Part shown: piece after piece, positions 37,248 through 45,720 of the stretch | Numbering within the stretch: the stretch's first letter is position 1 | Layout of the letters: the number at the start of each line of letters is the position of its first letter | NCBI RefSeq assembly: GCF_030053835.1 | Contig: NZ_CP125655.1 | Coordinates: forward strand, 1,364,001 to 1,428,000 | Source of the DNA: Cellulomonas sp. ES6 | Lineage (GTDB): Bacteria; Actinomycetota; Actinomycetes; Actinomycetales; Cellulomonadaceae | Length of the DNA stretch: 64,000 nucleotides | Direction of reading: 5' to 3' | Notes under the pieces: model-generated | The model's database searches: none | Told to the model about the DNA's origin: nothing | Seen by the model: only the letters and a program-made list of their open reading frames with translations | Position numbers and translations under genes: made by a program

Positions 37248-38222
37248 GTGGGCCGCTCGCGCGCCGGGCGGGACCGCGGCTGGCCGGCGCTGCCGGACGC
37301 GCTCCCGGCCCCGGTCGTCGACGACCACACCCACCTGGAGTCGGTGCTCGGCTTCGAGGCGCCCCCGGGGGCCGAGCCGGCACCCACCGGGCTCGACGAC
37401 CACCTCGACCGGGCCGCCGCCGTCGGGGTCACCCGCATGGTGCAGGTGGGCTGCGACCTGGACGCCGTCGCGTGGACCGACGCGGTGCTGGCCGTGGACG
37501 CCGGGGCGGCGGCCTCCGGGCCCGTGCCGCAGCGGGCCGGCCGGCGGGCGCTGCTCGGCGCGGTCGCGATCCACCCCAACGAGGCGGTGCTGCACGCCGG
37601 CGTCCACGAGGTCGCACCCGACGGCCTCGAGCCCGACCCGCAGCCCCGCCACGACGTCGGCCTCGACGACGCCCTCGCCCGCGTGGCGGACGTCGCGCGC
37701 GGCAACGACCGGGTGCGCGCCGTCGGCGAGACCGGCCTCGACTACTTCCGCGCCGGATCGCGGGGGCGGGAGGTGCAGCGCGAGGCGTTCCGCGCGCACG
37801 TCGCGCTGGCCAAGGAGCTCGGCCTCGCCCTGCAGATCCACGACCGCGACGCGCACGACGACGTCGTCGACGTCCTGCTGCGCGACGGGGCCCCCGAGCG
37901 CACCGTCTTCCACTGCTTCTCCGGCGGGCCGGCGCTCGCCGAGGCCTGCGCGCGTGAGGGCTGGTACTGCTCGTTCGCCGGCCCGCTGACCTACCCCGCG
38001 AACGAGGACCTGCGCGCCGCCCTGCGCCTGCTGCCGCTGGACCTGCTGCTGGTCGAGACCGACGCGCCCTACCTCACGCCGCACCCCCTGCGCGGCCGCC
38101 CCAACGCGCCGTACGTGATCCCGCACACCGTCCGCCGCCTCGCCGAGGAGCGCGACCTCGACCTGGCGACCACCTGCGCCACCCTCGCCACCACGGCCAC
38201 CCGCGTCTACGGCGCCTGGTGA
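37248..38222 (+). CDS. tatD: TatD-family metal-dependent deoxyribonuclease
   Basis: 324 residues. Metal-binding motifs of the amidohydrolase-like barrel: VVDDHTHLES, AIHPNEA, GETGLDYFR, LQIHDRDAHDD, FHCFSGG, and ETDAPYLTPHPLRG near the C-terminus. TatD enzymes are Mg-dependent 3'-5' exonucleases involved in DNA repair. The GTG start at 37248 follows the metG stop with no gap. An insert of about 35 residues (GEVAPDGLEPD-like region after AIHPNEAV) lengthens it relative to the typical 260 residues. Confidence 0.95.
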   Translation: MGRSRAGRDRGWPALPDALPAPVVDDHTHLESVLGFEAPPGAEPAPTGLDDHLDRAAAVGVTRMVQVGCDLDAVAWTDAVLAVDAGAAASGPVPQRAGRRALLGAVAIHPNEAVLHAGVHEVAPDGLEPDPQPRHDVGLDDALARVADVARGNDRVRAVGETGLDYFRAGSRGREVQREAFRAHVALAKELGLALQIHDRDAHDDVVDVLLRDGAPERTVFHCFSGGPALAEACAREGWYCSFAGPLTYPANEDLRAALRLLPLDLLLVETDAPYLTPHPLRGRPNAPYVIPHTVRRLAEERDLDLATTCATLATTATRVYGAW

Positions 38223-38250
38223 GCTGACCGCCCCCTTTCTCCCCTTCCCC

Positions 38251-38465
38251 TCGGAGGCTCCCAACGTCATCGGAGGGGTCCGCGCACCATCGGAGGGCTC
38301 CGCGGACACCTCCAACCCCGCGCCCGACCCTCCGAGCCCGCGCCCACACCACCCGGCACCCTCGGAGGCTCCCAACGGCATCGGAGGCAGGCGCGCGGCA
38401 TCGGAGGGCTCCGCGGACACCTCCAACCCCGCGCGGACGCCTCCGAGCACTGTGGGAGCCTCCGA
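38251..38465. repeat. 111-bp direct duplication forming large hairpins
   Basis: Two copies begin at 38251 and 38362 with TCGGAGGCTCCCAACG. They share an identical block of about 35 bp (ATCGGAGGGCTCCGCGGACA and following bases) and CCTCCGAG near their ends. TCGGAGGCTCCCA (38362-38374) is perfectly complementary to TGGGAGCCTCCGA (38453-38465). It begins 29 bp past the tatD stop, so it may end the metG-tatD transcript. Confidence 0.8.
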
Positions 38466-38585
38466 ACGCGCGGGAGCCGGTGCGGGTGCCGGGGCGGCCG
38501 TGACGGGGCCGTCGACGCAGGCGGGGCCGCCGAGCGGGCGGGGCGGCCGGGTGGGTGGTGGCGGGGCGGGTGGCTTCCGCTGCGG

Positions 38586-38605
38586 GTCACGAATCGGTTA
38601 CGGTC
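38586..38605. promoter_or_regulatory. Operator-like direct repeat upstream of first rpf-like gene
   Basis: Minus-strand reading GACCGTAACCGATTCGTGAC contains GTAACC and GTGACC-like half-sites 11 bp apart. The same box occurs at 40029-40048 before the second rpf gene. The spacing and half-sites resemble MtrA/OmpR-type direct repeats. Confidence 0.6.
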
Positions 38606-38668
38606 GGGGTTGCTGTACCCGGCGTGAGTCCCTCCCTCCCGCCGTCCCGACCTGCTGGAGCCGTCCGC

Positions 38669-39997
38669 GTGCTTGCGCCCGACCCGTCCGTGCCCTCCCG
38701 GCCGCTGCCGGCGGGGCGCACCGAGCCCCCCGCCGACGCCGTCGTGACCGGGTCCGCCGCGACGGGATCGACCCCGCACCCCGCACCGCGCGACGCGCAC
38801 CCCCACCGCGTCCACGCCCACCGCGCGCACCGCTCCCGGAGGGGCCGGCTGCTGCGGATCGGGGCGCAGGGCGCCGCCCTGCTGCTGGTCGCGGGCGCGA
38901 CGACGGCGTTCGCCGGGCTGCACAAGACGATCACGGTCGAGGTCGACGGCACGCCGGTCGAGGTGAGCGCGTTCGGCCGGACCGTCGCGCAGGTGCTCGC
39001 GGCGGGCGACATCGAGGTCGGCGAGCACGACATGGTCGCCCCGGCGCTCGGCGAGCCCGTGCGCGACGGGTCCCAGGTGGTCGTCCGCCACGGCCGGCAG
39101 CTCGACGTCGAGGTGGACGGCGAGCAGCGCACCGTGTGGACCACCGCGCTGACGGTCGGCGAGGCCGTCGAGGGCCTGGGCCTGCGGGAGAACGAGACCC
39201 TGCTGTCCGCCTCGCGGTCGTCGTCGCTGAGCCGCGGCGACGTGCTGCGGGTCTCGACGCAGAAGACGATCCACCTCGCGGTGGACGGCCAGGTGATCGA
39301 CGGGGTGACCAGCGCCGGGACGGTGCGCGACGCCCTGCGGGAGATCGGCCTGGTGCTCAACGAGGGCGACCGCGTGTCGGTGCCGCTGGACGCCACCGCG
39401 ACCGACGGGCTGGTGGTGCTGGTGACCCGCGCGGCGACCGGCGGCGAGCGCGTCGAGGAGGCCGTCCCGTTCGAGGAGCAGGAGGTCGAGGACCCGACGC
39501 TCGTGAAGGGCACCCGGGTCGTCGAGACCAAGGGCCGCGCGGGCGTCCGGACCACCACGTACTCGACGTCCACGGTCGGCGGCGCGGTCGTGGACCGGCA
39601 GGTCGTGGCGTCGGCGGTGACCGTCGAGCCCGTGACCCAGGTCGTCAAGGTCGGCACGATGGAGCTCGCGTCCGGGGTGGACATCACCGTCACGCCGGGC
39701 AGCGCGCAGGAGGTCGGCAAGCAGCTGGCCGCGGAGCGCGGGTGGGGCGACGACCAGTTCGCCTGCCTGCTGGAGCTGTGGAACAAGGAGAGCGGCTGGC
39801 GGGTCGACGCCGAGAACCGCTCGTCGGGCGCGTACGGGATCCCGCAGGCGCTGCCCGGCTCGAAGATGGCCAGCATCGCCGCCGACTGGCGCACCAACCC
39901 GTCCACGCAGATCACGTGGGGTCTGAACTACATCGCCGGCCGGTACTCGACGCCGTGCGGCGCCTGGTCGTCGTTCCAGGCCAAGGGCTGGTACTGA
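38669..39997 (+). CDS. Secreted G5/DUF348 protein with SLT-type transglycosylase domain
   Basis: 442 residues. After a His/Arg-rich N-terminus there is a signal anchor (LLRIGAQGAALLLVAGATTA), DUF348 ubiquitin-like repeats beginning HKTITVEVDGTPVEVSAFG, a G5 domain (VEEAVPFEEQEVEDPTLVKG), and a C-terminal lysozyme-like domain (WGDDQFACLLELWNKESGW with catalytic Glu in KESGW; SSGAYGIPQALPG). This is the RpfB chassis with its Rpf domain replaced by an SLT/aggregation-promoting-factor type hydrolase. It should cleave peptidoglycan glycan strands outside the cell. GTG 38669 is chosen because GGAG lies 8 nt upstream; an earlier open frame from 38555 would run through the operator box. Confidence 0.88.
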   Translation: MLAPDPSVPSRPLPAGRTEPPADAVVTGSAATGSTPHPAPRDAHPHRVHAHRAHRSRRGRLLRIGAQGAALLLVAGATTAFAGLHKTITVEVDGTPVEVSAFGRTVAQVLAAGDIEVGEHDMVAPALGEPVRDGSQVVVRHGRQLDVEVDGEQRTVWTTALTVGEAVEGLGLRENETLLSASRSSSLSRGDVLRVSTQKTIHLAVDGQVIDGVTSAGTVRDALREIGLVLNEGDRVSVPLDATATDGLVVLVTRAATGGERVEEAVPFEEQEVEDPTLVKGTRVVETKGRAGVRTTTYSTSTVGGAVVDRQVVASAVTVEPVTQVVKVGTMELASGVDITVTPGSAQEVGKQLAAERGWGDDQFACLLELWNKESGWRVDAENRSSGAYGIPQALPGSKMASIAADWRTNPSTQITWGLNYIAGRYSTPCGAWSSFQAKGWY

Positions 39998-40028
39998 CCC
40001 CCGCGCCCTGTCCCCCACTTGGCAGCAG

Positions 40029-40048
40029 ATCACGAATGGGTTACGGTC
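40029..40048. promoter_or_regulatory. Operator-like direct repeat upstream of rpfB
   Basis: ATCACGAATGGGTTACGGTC; 17 of 20 positions equal the box at 38586-38605. The minus strand carries GTAACC and GTGATC 11 bp apart. Confidence 0.6.
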
Positions 40049-40242
40049 GCGTGTCGCCCGTGACAGCCCGCAACCCTGGGCTCCCGGGCAGCACCGCCCC
40101 TCCGGGTCTCGGAGGGCCGACCGCCGGATCGAGGATCCGGGACCGTCGGGTGCGGCTCCTCCCTCCAGGTGCCGCCGTCGCCGCGGGCTCCTGAGCCCGG
40201 GGCACCGCCGGGCGTCGCGGACCGCGACGCACCCCGCCCCTC
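40049..40242 (+). other. Structured leader before rpfB
   Basis: About 190 nt without a gene or ribosome site. It contains at least two perfect short hairpins, CCCTCCG/CGGAGGG (40098-40116) and CCGGATC/GATCCGG (40124-40140). In some actinobacteria rpf leaders carry a c-di-AMP (ydaO) riboswitch; I could not match the conserved core here. Confidence 0.35.
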
Positions 40243-41514
40243 GTGCCCGGGACCGCCGTCGTCTGGACACACGTGACCTCCCTCCTCCGTCGCGCCCGCA
40301 TGCGCCTCGCAGCCACGCCCGCCACCCTCCGCACCCGCGTCGTGTCCAACACGACGGACCCCGGGACCACGGACCAGGAGCCGACCGCCGAGCGCCGGAC
40401 GCGCCGGGGTCGTGTGCGCCTCATCGGTGCCGCGACCGCCGTGGTCGTGCTGGCCACCGGCGGCATCGCCGTCGCCGACGCCCACAAGACCGTCACCCTC
40501 GACGTGGACGGCGTGAGCACCACCGTCTCCACGTTCGCGGGCAGCGTCGACGGCCTCCTCGCCGAGCAGGACCTCGAGCTCGGCGCCCGTGACACCGTCA
40601 GCCCTGCCGGGGCCCTGAGCGACGGCGTCGACGTCGTCGTCCGGCACGCCCGCCAGGTGACCGTGCAGGCGGACGGCGAGCAGGCGACGGTCTGGACGAC
40701 CGCGCTGACCGCCGACGAGGCGCTCGAGATGCTCGCCACCCGCGGCGACGACGTGCGCCTCGTGGCGTCGCGCTCCACCGCGGGCGGCCGCCCCGACCTG
40801 TCGCTGGACCTCACGCTGGACGGCCCGGCCGACGTGGTCGTGGACGGCACGACCCTCACGGTCCCCGACGGCAGCACCACGGTCGCCGACGCGCTCGACC
40901 GCCTGGACGTCGAGCTCCAGCCGCTGGACCGCGTGAGCGTGCGCCACCGGGACGACCGCGTGACGGTCGTCGTGAACCGCGTGGTCGTCGAGGACGTCAC
41001 CACCACGAGCGAGGTGCCGTTCGACGCCGTCGAGCAGGACGACCCGGCGCTGTACGTCGGCCAGTCGAAGGTCACCACCGCGGGCGTGCCCGGCGTGCGG
41101 ACCGTCATCGAGCGGGTCACGACCGTGGACGGCAAGGAGACGGGGCGCGACCTGCTCTCCGACGAGGTCACGCAGGCGCCCGTCGCGCAGGTGACGAACG
41201 TCGGGACCACGAAGCGCCCGGTCGTCGCGGCGCCGAGCACCCCGAGCACCCCCGCGGTCGGCGGCGGCGACGCGGCCGGCCTGAACTGGGGCGCCCTCGC
41301 GGCGTGCGAGTCGGGCGGCAACCCCACCGCGGTCTCCGCGAGCGGGACGTACCACGGCCTGTACCAGTTCTCGGTCGCCACCTGGCAGGCCGTCGGTGGC
41401 GCGGGCCTGCCCTCGGAGGCCTCGGCCGACGAGCAGACCGCGCGGGCGCAGATGCTGTACAACCGCTCCGGCGCCGGCCAGTGGCCGCACTGCGGGCCGC
41501 GGCTGTTCTCCTGA
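40243..41514 (+). CDS. rpfB: Resuscitation-promoting factor RpfB
   Basis: 423 residues. Signal anchor RLIGAATAVVVLATGGIAVA, DUF348 repeats (HKTVTLDVDGVSTTVSTFAG), G5 domain (SEVPFDAVEQDDPALYVGQS), linker, then the Rpf transglycosylase domain LNWGALAACESGGNPTAVSA with catalytic Glu in CESGG, YHGLYQFSVATWQ, and WPHCGPRLF. Secreted muralytic factor that stimulates growth from dormancy. The start is uncertain: GTG 40243 is the first in frame, but GTG 40273 and ATG 40300 also precede the anchor and none has a good ribosome site. Confidence 0.93.
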   Translation: MPGTAVVWTHVTSLLRRARMRLAATPATLRTRVVSNTTDPGTTDQEPTAERRTRRGRVRLIGAATAVVVLATGGIAVADAHKTVTLDVDGVSTTVSTFAGSVDGLLAEQDLELGARDTVSPAGALSDGVDVVVRHARQVTVQADGEQATVWTTALTADEALEMLATRGDDVRLVASRSTAGGRPDLSLDLTLDGPADVVVDGTTLTVPDGSTTVADALDRLDVELQPLDRVSVRHRDDRVTVVVNRVVVEDVTTTSEVPFDAVEQDDPALYVGQSKVTTAGVPGVRTVIERVTTVDGKETGRDLLSDEVTQAPVAQVTNVGTTKRPVVAAPSTPSTPAVGGGDAAGLNWGALAACESGGNPTAVSASGTYHGLYQFSVATWQAVGGAGLPSEASADEQTARAQMLYNRSGAGQWPHCGPRLFS

Positions 41515-41558
41515 CGCCGCGGCGGACGGCCGCACGCCGGCCGCCCGCGCGCGGCCGG

Positions 41559-41564
41559 TAGGCT
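41559..41564 (+). promoter_or_regulatory. -10 element of leaderless rsmA transcript
   Basis: TAGGCT, 7 nt before ATG 41572 (spacer CGCCCGC, identical to the marR spacer). Confidence 0.6.
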
Positions 41565-41571
41565 CGCCCGC

Positions 41572-42549
41572 ATGTCCTCCAGCAACGGCCCCGTCGCTCC
41601 TGCGGCGGGGCCGTTGCTCGGTCCCGCGGAGATCCGCGCCCTCGCCGAGCGGGCGGGGATCCGGCCGACGAAGACCCTCGGGCAGAACTTCGTGCTCGAC
41701 GGCGGCACGGTGCGCAAGATCGTGCGGCAGGCCGACGTGGTCGCGGGCGAGCGGGTCGTCGAGGTCGGCCCGGGTCTCGGCTCGCTGACGCTGGGCCTGC
41801 TGGAGGCCGGCGCGGACGTCGTCGCCGTGGAGATCGACCCGGTGCTCGCGGGCCTGCTGCCGGAGACGGTCCGGCGGCACGTCCCCGGCGCGGCCGTGGA
41901 CGTCGTGGACCTCTCCGACGTCGGCCCGGACGCCGGCGCGGACGTCCGCCCCGACGGACACCCGGCGCCCCCCGCCGGTCCCGCCCCCGCCCCCTCGCTG
42001 ACGGTCGTCCGCGGTGACGCCCTCGACGTCCGGGCGCTGCCGGGCCGCCCGCCCACCGCGCTGGTCGCCAACCTGCCGTACAACGTGTCCGTGCCGGTGC
42101 TGCTGACGTTCCTCGAGCGGTTCCCGACCCTGGAGCGCGTCCTGGTGATGGTGCAGGCCGAGGTCGCGGACCGGCTCGCCGCCCCGCCGGGCAGCCGCAC
42201 CTACGGGGTGCCGTCGGCCAAGGCCGCCTGGTACGCCTCCGCGCGCCGCACCGCGACCGTGGGGCGCACGGTGTTCTGGCCGGTGCCCAACGTCGACTCC
42301 GCGCTGGTGCGCCTGGACCGGCGCGAGCCCCCGCCGACGTCCGCCACCCGCGAGCAGGTGTTCGCCGTCGTGGACGCGGCGTTCGCGCAGCGGCGCAAGA
42401 TGCTGCGCTCCGCGCTCGCACCGCTCGCCGGGGGGTCGGGGCCCGCGGTCGCGGCCCTCGCGGCGGCGGGGGTCGACCCGCAGGCGCGCGGCGAGGCCCT
42501 GGACGTGGCCGCCCTCGCGCGCGTCGCCGAGCACCTGCCCGGCGTCTGA
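41572..42549 (+). CDS. rsmA: 16S rRNA dimethyltransferase RsmA (KsgA)
   Basis: 325 residues. SAM-binding motif [30 protein letters not shown] at the N-terminus, catalytic NLPYNVSVP, and C-terminal RKMLRSAL region. It dimethylates two adjacent adenines in helix 45 of 16S rRNA, cytoplasm. About 35 extra residues rich in Pro/Asp/Ala ([20 protein letters not shown] and following) interrupt the Rossmann fold before the VVRGDALDV strand, longer than the family norm. Order tatD-rpf-rsmA-ispE is conserved in actinobacteria. Confidence 0.96.
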   Translation: MSSSNGPVAPAAGPLLGPAEIRALAERAGIRPTKTLGQNFVLDGGTVRKIVRQADVVAGERVVEVGPGLGSLTLGLLEAGADVVAVEIDPVLAGLLPETVRRHVPGAAVDVVDLSDVGPDAGADVRPDGHPAPPAGPAPAPSLTVVRGDALDVRALPGRPPTALVANLPYNVSVPVLLTFLERFPTLERVLVMVQAEVADRLAAPPGSRTYGVPSAKAAWYASARRTATVGRTVFWPVPNVDSALVRLDRREPPPTSATREQVFAVVDAAFAQRRKMLRSALAPLAGGSGPAVAALAAAGVDPQARGEALDVAALARVAEHLPGV

Positions 42550-42610
42550 GCGCGACGGAGGGCGCCCGGCCCGGGGCCGACGACCCCGCGCCACCAGCGC
42601 CCGGACCTGG

Positions 42611-42616
42611 CACAGT
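42611..42616 (+). promoter_or_regulatory. Possible -10 element of leaderless ispE transcript
   Basis: CACAGT, 6 nt before GTG 42623; one base off TANNNT. Confidence 0.35.
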
Positions 42617-42622
42617 GGTCCC

Positions 42623-43567
42623 GTGACCGACCTGCGCCTCGCCCCCCGCACCGGCCGTGAGGTCCGCGTGCGGGCGCCGGGCAAGGTCAACCTCTCGCTC
42701 CGGGTCGGCCCGCGCCGGCCGGACGGGTACCACCCGCTGTCGACCGTGTTCCAGGCCGTCTCGGTCTACGAGGACGTGGTCGCGAGCGCCGCCGACGAGC
42801 TGCGCGTCACGGTCTCCGGGCCGCAGTCGGAGCTGGTGCCCACGGACGGCAGCAACCTGGCGCTGCGGGCGGCGCGTGCCCTGGCCGACCGCACCGGCGT
42901 CTCCGACGGGGTGCACCTGCACCTGCACAAGGGCGTCCCGGTCGCCGGCGGCATGGCCGGGGGCTCCGCCGACGCGGCTGCCGCGCTGCTGGCGTGCGAC
43001 GCGTTCTGGGGCACGGGCCTCGGACGGGAGGAGCTGCACGAGCTCGCCGCCGACCTCGGCTCCGACGTGCCGTTCCTGCTCATGGGCCAGACCGCCGTCG
43101 GGGCGGGCCGGGGCGACCTGCTGACCGCCGCCCTCAGCCGCGGGGAGTACCACTGGGCGTTCGGCGTCCGGGACGAGGGGCTCGCGACGCCGCGCGTGTT
43201 CGAGGAGTTCGACGCGCTCGGCGGCGGCCACCCGGGGCCGGAGCCCGACGCCGACGTCACGCTGCTGCAGGCGCTGCGGGCGGGGGACGCGCCGGCGGTC
43301 GGCGCCCTGCTGCACAACGACCTGCAGGACGCGGCCGTGGAGCTCGCGCCCGGCCTCGTGGAGACCCTCGCCGTCGCCGAGGACGCCGGGGCGCTCGGCG
43401 TGGTCGTCTCCGGGTCCGGCCCGACGGTCGCGGCGCTGGCCCGCAGCCGGCAGCACGCGCTCGTGATCGCCGCGGCGATGACCGCCGCCGGGGTCGCCGA
43501 CTCGGTGCTCACCGCCTCCGGCCCCGTGCCCGGGGCGCGGGTGGTCGCCGGGTCCGACGTGCTCTGA
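42623..43567 (+). CDS. ispE: 4-diphosphocytidyl-2-C-methyl-D-erythritol kinase
   Basis: 314 residues, GHMP kinase. Motifs: RAPGKVNLSLRVGPRRPDGY at the N-terminus, ATP loop PVAGGMAGGSADAAAALLA, and VVSGSGPTVAALA at the C-terminus. It phosphorylates CDP-ME in the MEP isoprenoid pathway. The GTG 42623 has no ribosome site and a -10-like hexamer 6 nt ahead. It ends 7 bp from the convergent lipoprotein gene. Confidence 0.96.
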   Translation: MTDLRLAPRTGREVRVRAPGKVNLSLRVGPRRPDGYHPLSTVFQAVSVYEDVVASAADELRVTVSGPQSELVPTDGSNLALRAARALADRTGVSDGVHLHLHKGVPVAGGMAGGSADAAAALLACDAFWGTGLGREELHELAADLGSDVPFLLMGQTAVGAGRGDLLTAALSRGEYHWAFGVRDEGLATPRVFEEFDALGGGHPGPEPDADVTLLQALRAGDAPAVGALLHNDLQDAAVELAPGLVETLAVAEDAGALGVVVSGSGPTVAALARSRQHALVIAAAMTAAGVADSVLTASGPVPGARVVAGSDVL

Positions 43568-43574
43568 CCGGCCG

Positions 43575-44357
43575 TCAGCCGCGCTCGACCGAGCCGGACC
43601 CCGAGACGTCCTGCTCGACCCGCGGGTCGCCGGTGTAGCTCACGGTCCCGGAGCCGCTGATCGACACGGCGAGCCGGTCCCGCACGCTGACCTCGACGTC
43701 GCCGGAGCCCTCGACCGACACGTTCGCCTCCTCCAGCCGGAGGTCCTCCAGGTCCAGGTCGCCGGAGCCCTCGATGCTCAGGTTGGCCGCACCCGCCCGG
43801 CCGGACAGCTCGACACCGCCGGAGCCCTCGATCGTCACGTCCACCCGGTCGGCGTCCACGCCGGACGCGGACACGCTGCCCGAGCCCTCGACCAGCACCC
43901 GGAGCCGCTCACCCGTGACGTCGGCCAGCTCGACGTCGCCCGAGCCGGACACCGCCACCTCGTCGACCCGGGGCAGGACGAGCTCGTACTCGACGTCCCC
44001 GAGGCCGCCGAACGGCCGGCTGTCCGCCTCCAGGAGCAGCACGCCGTCGCGCTCGCGGACGACCAGCCGGTCCTGCGTGCGCGCGCCGGCCGTGATGGTG
44101 AGGCCGGCCCGGTCGCCGCGCCGCACGGTGAGCTCGCCACCCGTGCCGAGGTCCACGGCGTGGACGTCCCCGACCTCGACCTCCCGGGTCTCGCTCGGTC
44201 CGGCGGACGCCACGCACCCGCCGAGCGCGACCGCGGCGACCGCCCCGAGCGCCACCGCGCCGGCCGTCCGGCGCCGCACCGCCGTGCGCCCTGCCGCCGT
44301 ACGCCCTGCCGCCGTACGCCCTGCTGCGCTGCGCCGTGCCGTCGTGCGCGGTGCCAT
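43575..44357 (-). CDS. GIN-domain (DUF2807/DUF4097-like) lipoprotein
   Basis: 260 residues. A basic N-terminus with AAGRT repeated three times (15-bp DNA repeats near 44284-44330), hydrophobic segment, and lipobox ALGGC (Cys48). The mature part is a repetitive right-handed beta-solenoid pattern with VEGSGSV, IEGSGGV, IEGSGDL, VEGSGDV and ISGSGTV roughly every 20 residues, typical of putative auto-transporter adhesin head GIN domains. Extracytoplasmic; role unknown. GAGGAG precedes ATG 44357. Confidence 0.88.
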   Translation of the reverse strand: MAPRTTARRSAAGRTAAGRTAAGRTAVRRRTAGAVALGAVAAVALGGCVASAGPSETREVEVGDVHAVDLGTGGELTVRRGDRAGLTITAGARTQDRLVVRERDGVLLLEADSRPFGGLGDVEYELVLPRVDEVAVSGSGDVELADVTGERLRVLVEGSGSVSASGVDADRVDVTIEGSGGVELSGRAGAANLSIEGSGDLDLEDLRLEEANVSVEGSGDVEVSVRDRLAVSISGSGTVSYTGDPRVEQDVSGSGSVERG

Positions 44358-44507
44358 CGTGCGTCTCCTCGTCCCGGGCGCGGGCCGTCCCCGCGTCGTG
44401 CTCCCGAGCCTCCCAGCCGGCCGGCCCGCCCCGCATCGGGGACCACCCGGAGCGCACCCTGAGCCGACCCCGGACGGTGAGCGCCCGCGGGTGCGGGCGG
44501 CCCTGCG

Positions 44508-45689
44508 TCAGAGCCGGGTGAGCCCCCGGCGCAGCCCGCGCACCGCCTGGGCGATCCGCTGCTCGTTCTCGATGAGCGCGAACCGCACGTGCCCGTCGCC
44601 GCCCGGGCCGAACCCGACTCCCGGCGAGACGGCGACGTCGCACTCGCGCACGAGCAGCTCGGCGAACTCGATCGACCCGAGGTCCCGGTACGGCTCGGGG
44701 ATCCGCGCCCAGGCGAACATGGTCCCGCGCGGCCGCAGGATGTCCCACCCGATCCGGGACAGGCCGTCGACGAGGGCGTTGCGGCGGCTCTCGTAGACGG
44801 CGGACAGCTCCGCCGGGTACTCCGTCGCCTCGTTGAGCGTGACGGTCGCGGCGATCTGGATGGGCTGGAACGTGCCGTAGTCCAGGTACGACTTGAGCTT
44901 CGCGAGCGCGCCCACCACGTCGCGCCGCCCGACGAGGAACGCCACCCGCCACCCGGCCATGGAGTAGGACTTGGTCATCGAGTACAGCTCGACCGCGACC
45001 TCCGTGGCGCCGACGCACTGCATGATCGACGGCGGCGTCCAGCCGTCGAAGCTCATGTCGGCGTACGCGAGGTCGTGCACGAGGACGACGTCCCGCTCCC
45101 GCGCCCAGTCGACGAGCCGCTGCAGGTCGTGCAGCTCGACGGTGGTGGTGGTCGGGTTGTGCGGGAAGGACAGGACGACGACCCGCGGCTTCGGCCAGCC
45201 GAGGTCCCACGCCTCCATCACGCGGTCCACGTAGCCGGCGCCGTCCGTGCCGTCACCGATCGGCACCTGGCGGGCGTCGGCGCCGGCGAAGTACGGGCCC
45301 CAGATGTGGATGGGGTACGACGGGGTCGGCACCAGCGCCGCGTCGCCGGGCTGCAGCAGCACCCACATGAGGTGGCTGAACCCCTCCTTGGCCCCGATGG
45401 TCGAGATCACCTCGGTCTCCGGGTCGAGGGTCACGCCGAACCGGCGCAGGTAGTGGTCGGCGACCGCCTGGCGGAGCTTGGGGATGCCGCGGGACGCGGA
45501 GTACCGGTGGTTGCGGGTGTTCTGCGCCGCCTCGGCGAGCTTGTCGACCGCGAGCTGCGGGCTCGGCAGGTCGGGGTTGCCGAAGCCCAGGTCCACCACG
45601 TCCCGGCCGGCGCGCCGCGCCTCGACCTTGAGCGTGTCGATGATCGTGAACACGTACGGCGGCAGGCCCGGGATGCGTCGGAACTCCAT
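44508..45689 (-). CDS. PLP-dependent class I aminotransferase (AlaC/LL-DAP-AT-like)
   Basis: 393 residues. PLP-binding Lys in SMTKSYSMAGWRVAF; substrate/PLP motifs FPHNPTTTTVEL, VLVHDLAYADMSFDG, and C-terminal VRFALIENEQRIAQA. The sequence is close to glutamate-pyruvate aminotransferase AlaC. It follows the shikimate kinase by 31 bp on the same strand and may be co-transcribed. An aromatic-precursor role is possible given the neighbouring shikimate genes, but alanine synthesis is the simpler reading. Confidence 0.9.
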   Translation of the reverse strand: MEFRRIPGLPPYVFTIIDTLKVEARRAGRDVVDLGFGNPDLPSPQLAVDKLAEAAQNTRNHRYSASRGIPKLRQAVADHYLRRFGVTLDPETEVISTIGAKEGFSHLMWVLLQPGDAALVPTPSYPIHIWGPYFAGADARQVPIGDGTDGAGYVDRVMEAWDLGWPKPRVVVLSFPHNPTTTTVELHDLQRLVDWARERDVVLVHDLAYADMSFDGWTPPSIMQCVGATEVAVELYSMTKSYSMAGWRVAFLVGRRDVVGALAKLKSYLDYGTFQPIQIAATVTLNEATEYPAELSAVYESRRNALVDGLSRIGWDILRPRGTMFAWARIPEPYRDLGSIEFAELLVRECDVAVSPGVGFGPGGDGHVRFALIENEQRIAQAVRGLRRGLTRL

Positions 45690-45720
45690 GGCCCGACGCT
45701 AGCCCCCGACCGCCGCGGCG

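Larger units (their letters stand above)
38223..38668. other. 446-bp tatD/rpf-like intergenic region
   Basis: No gene. Holds the duplicated CGGAGG-rich hairpin element (38251-38465), a GC-rich stretch, the direct-repeat operator-like box (38586-38605) and a GGAG ribosome site at 38657-38660. Confidence 0.6.

Noticed and set aside
40049..40242. ydaO/c-di-AMP riboswitch call for the rpfB leader
   Set aside because: Structured leader is present but I could not align the conserved core, so no riboswitch is claimed.
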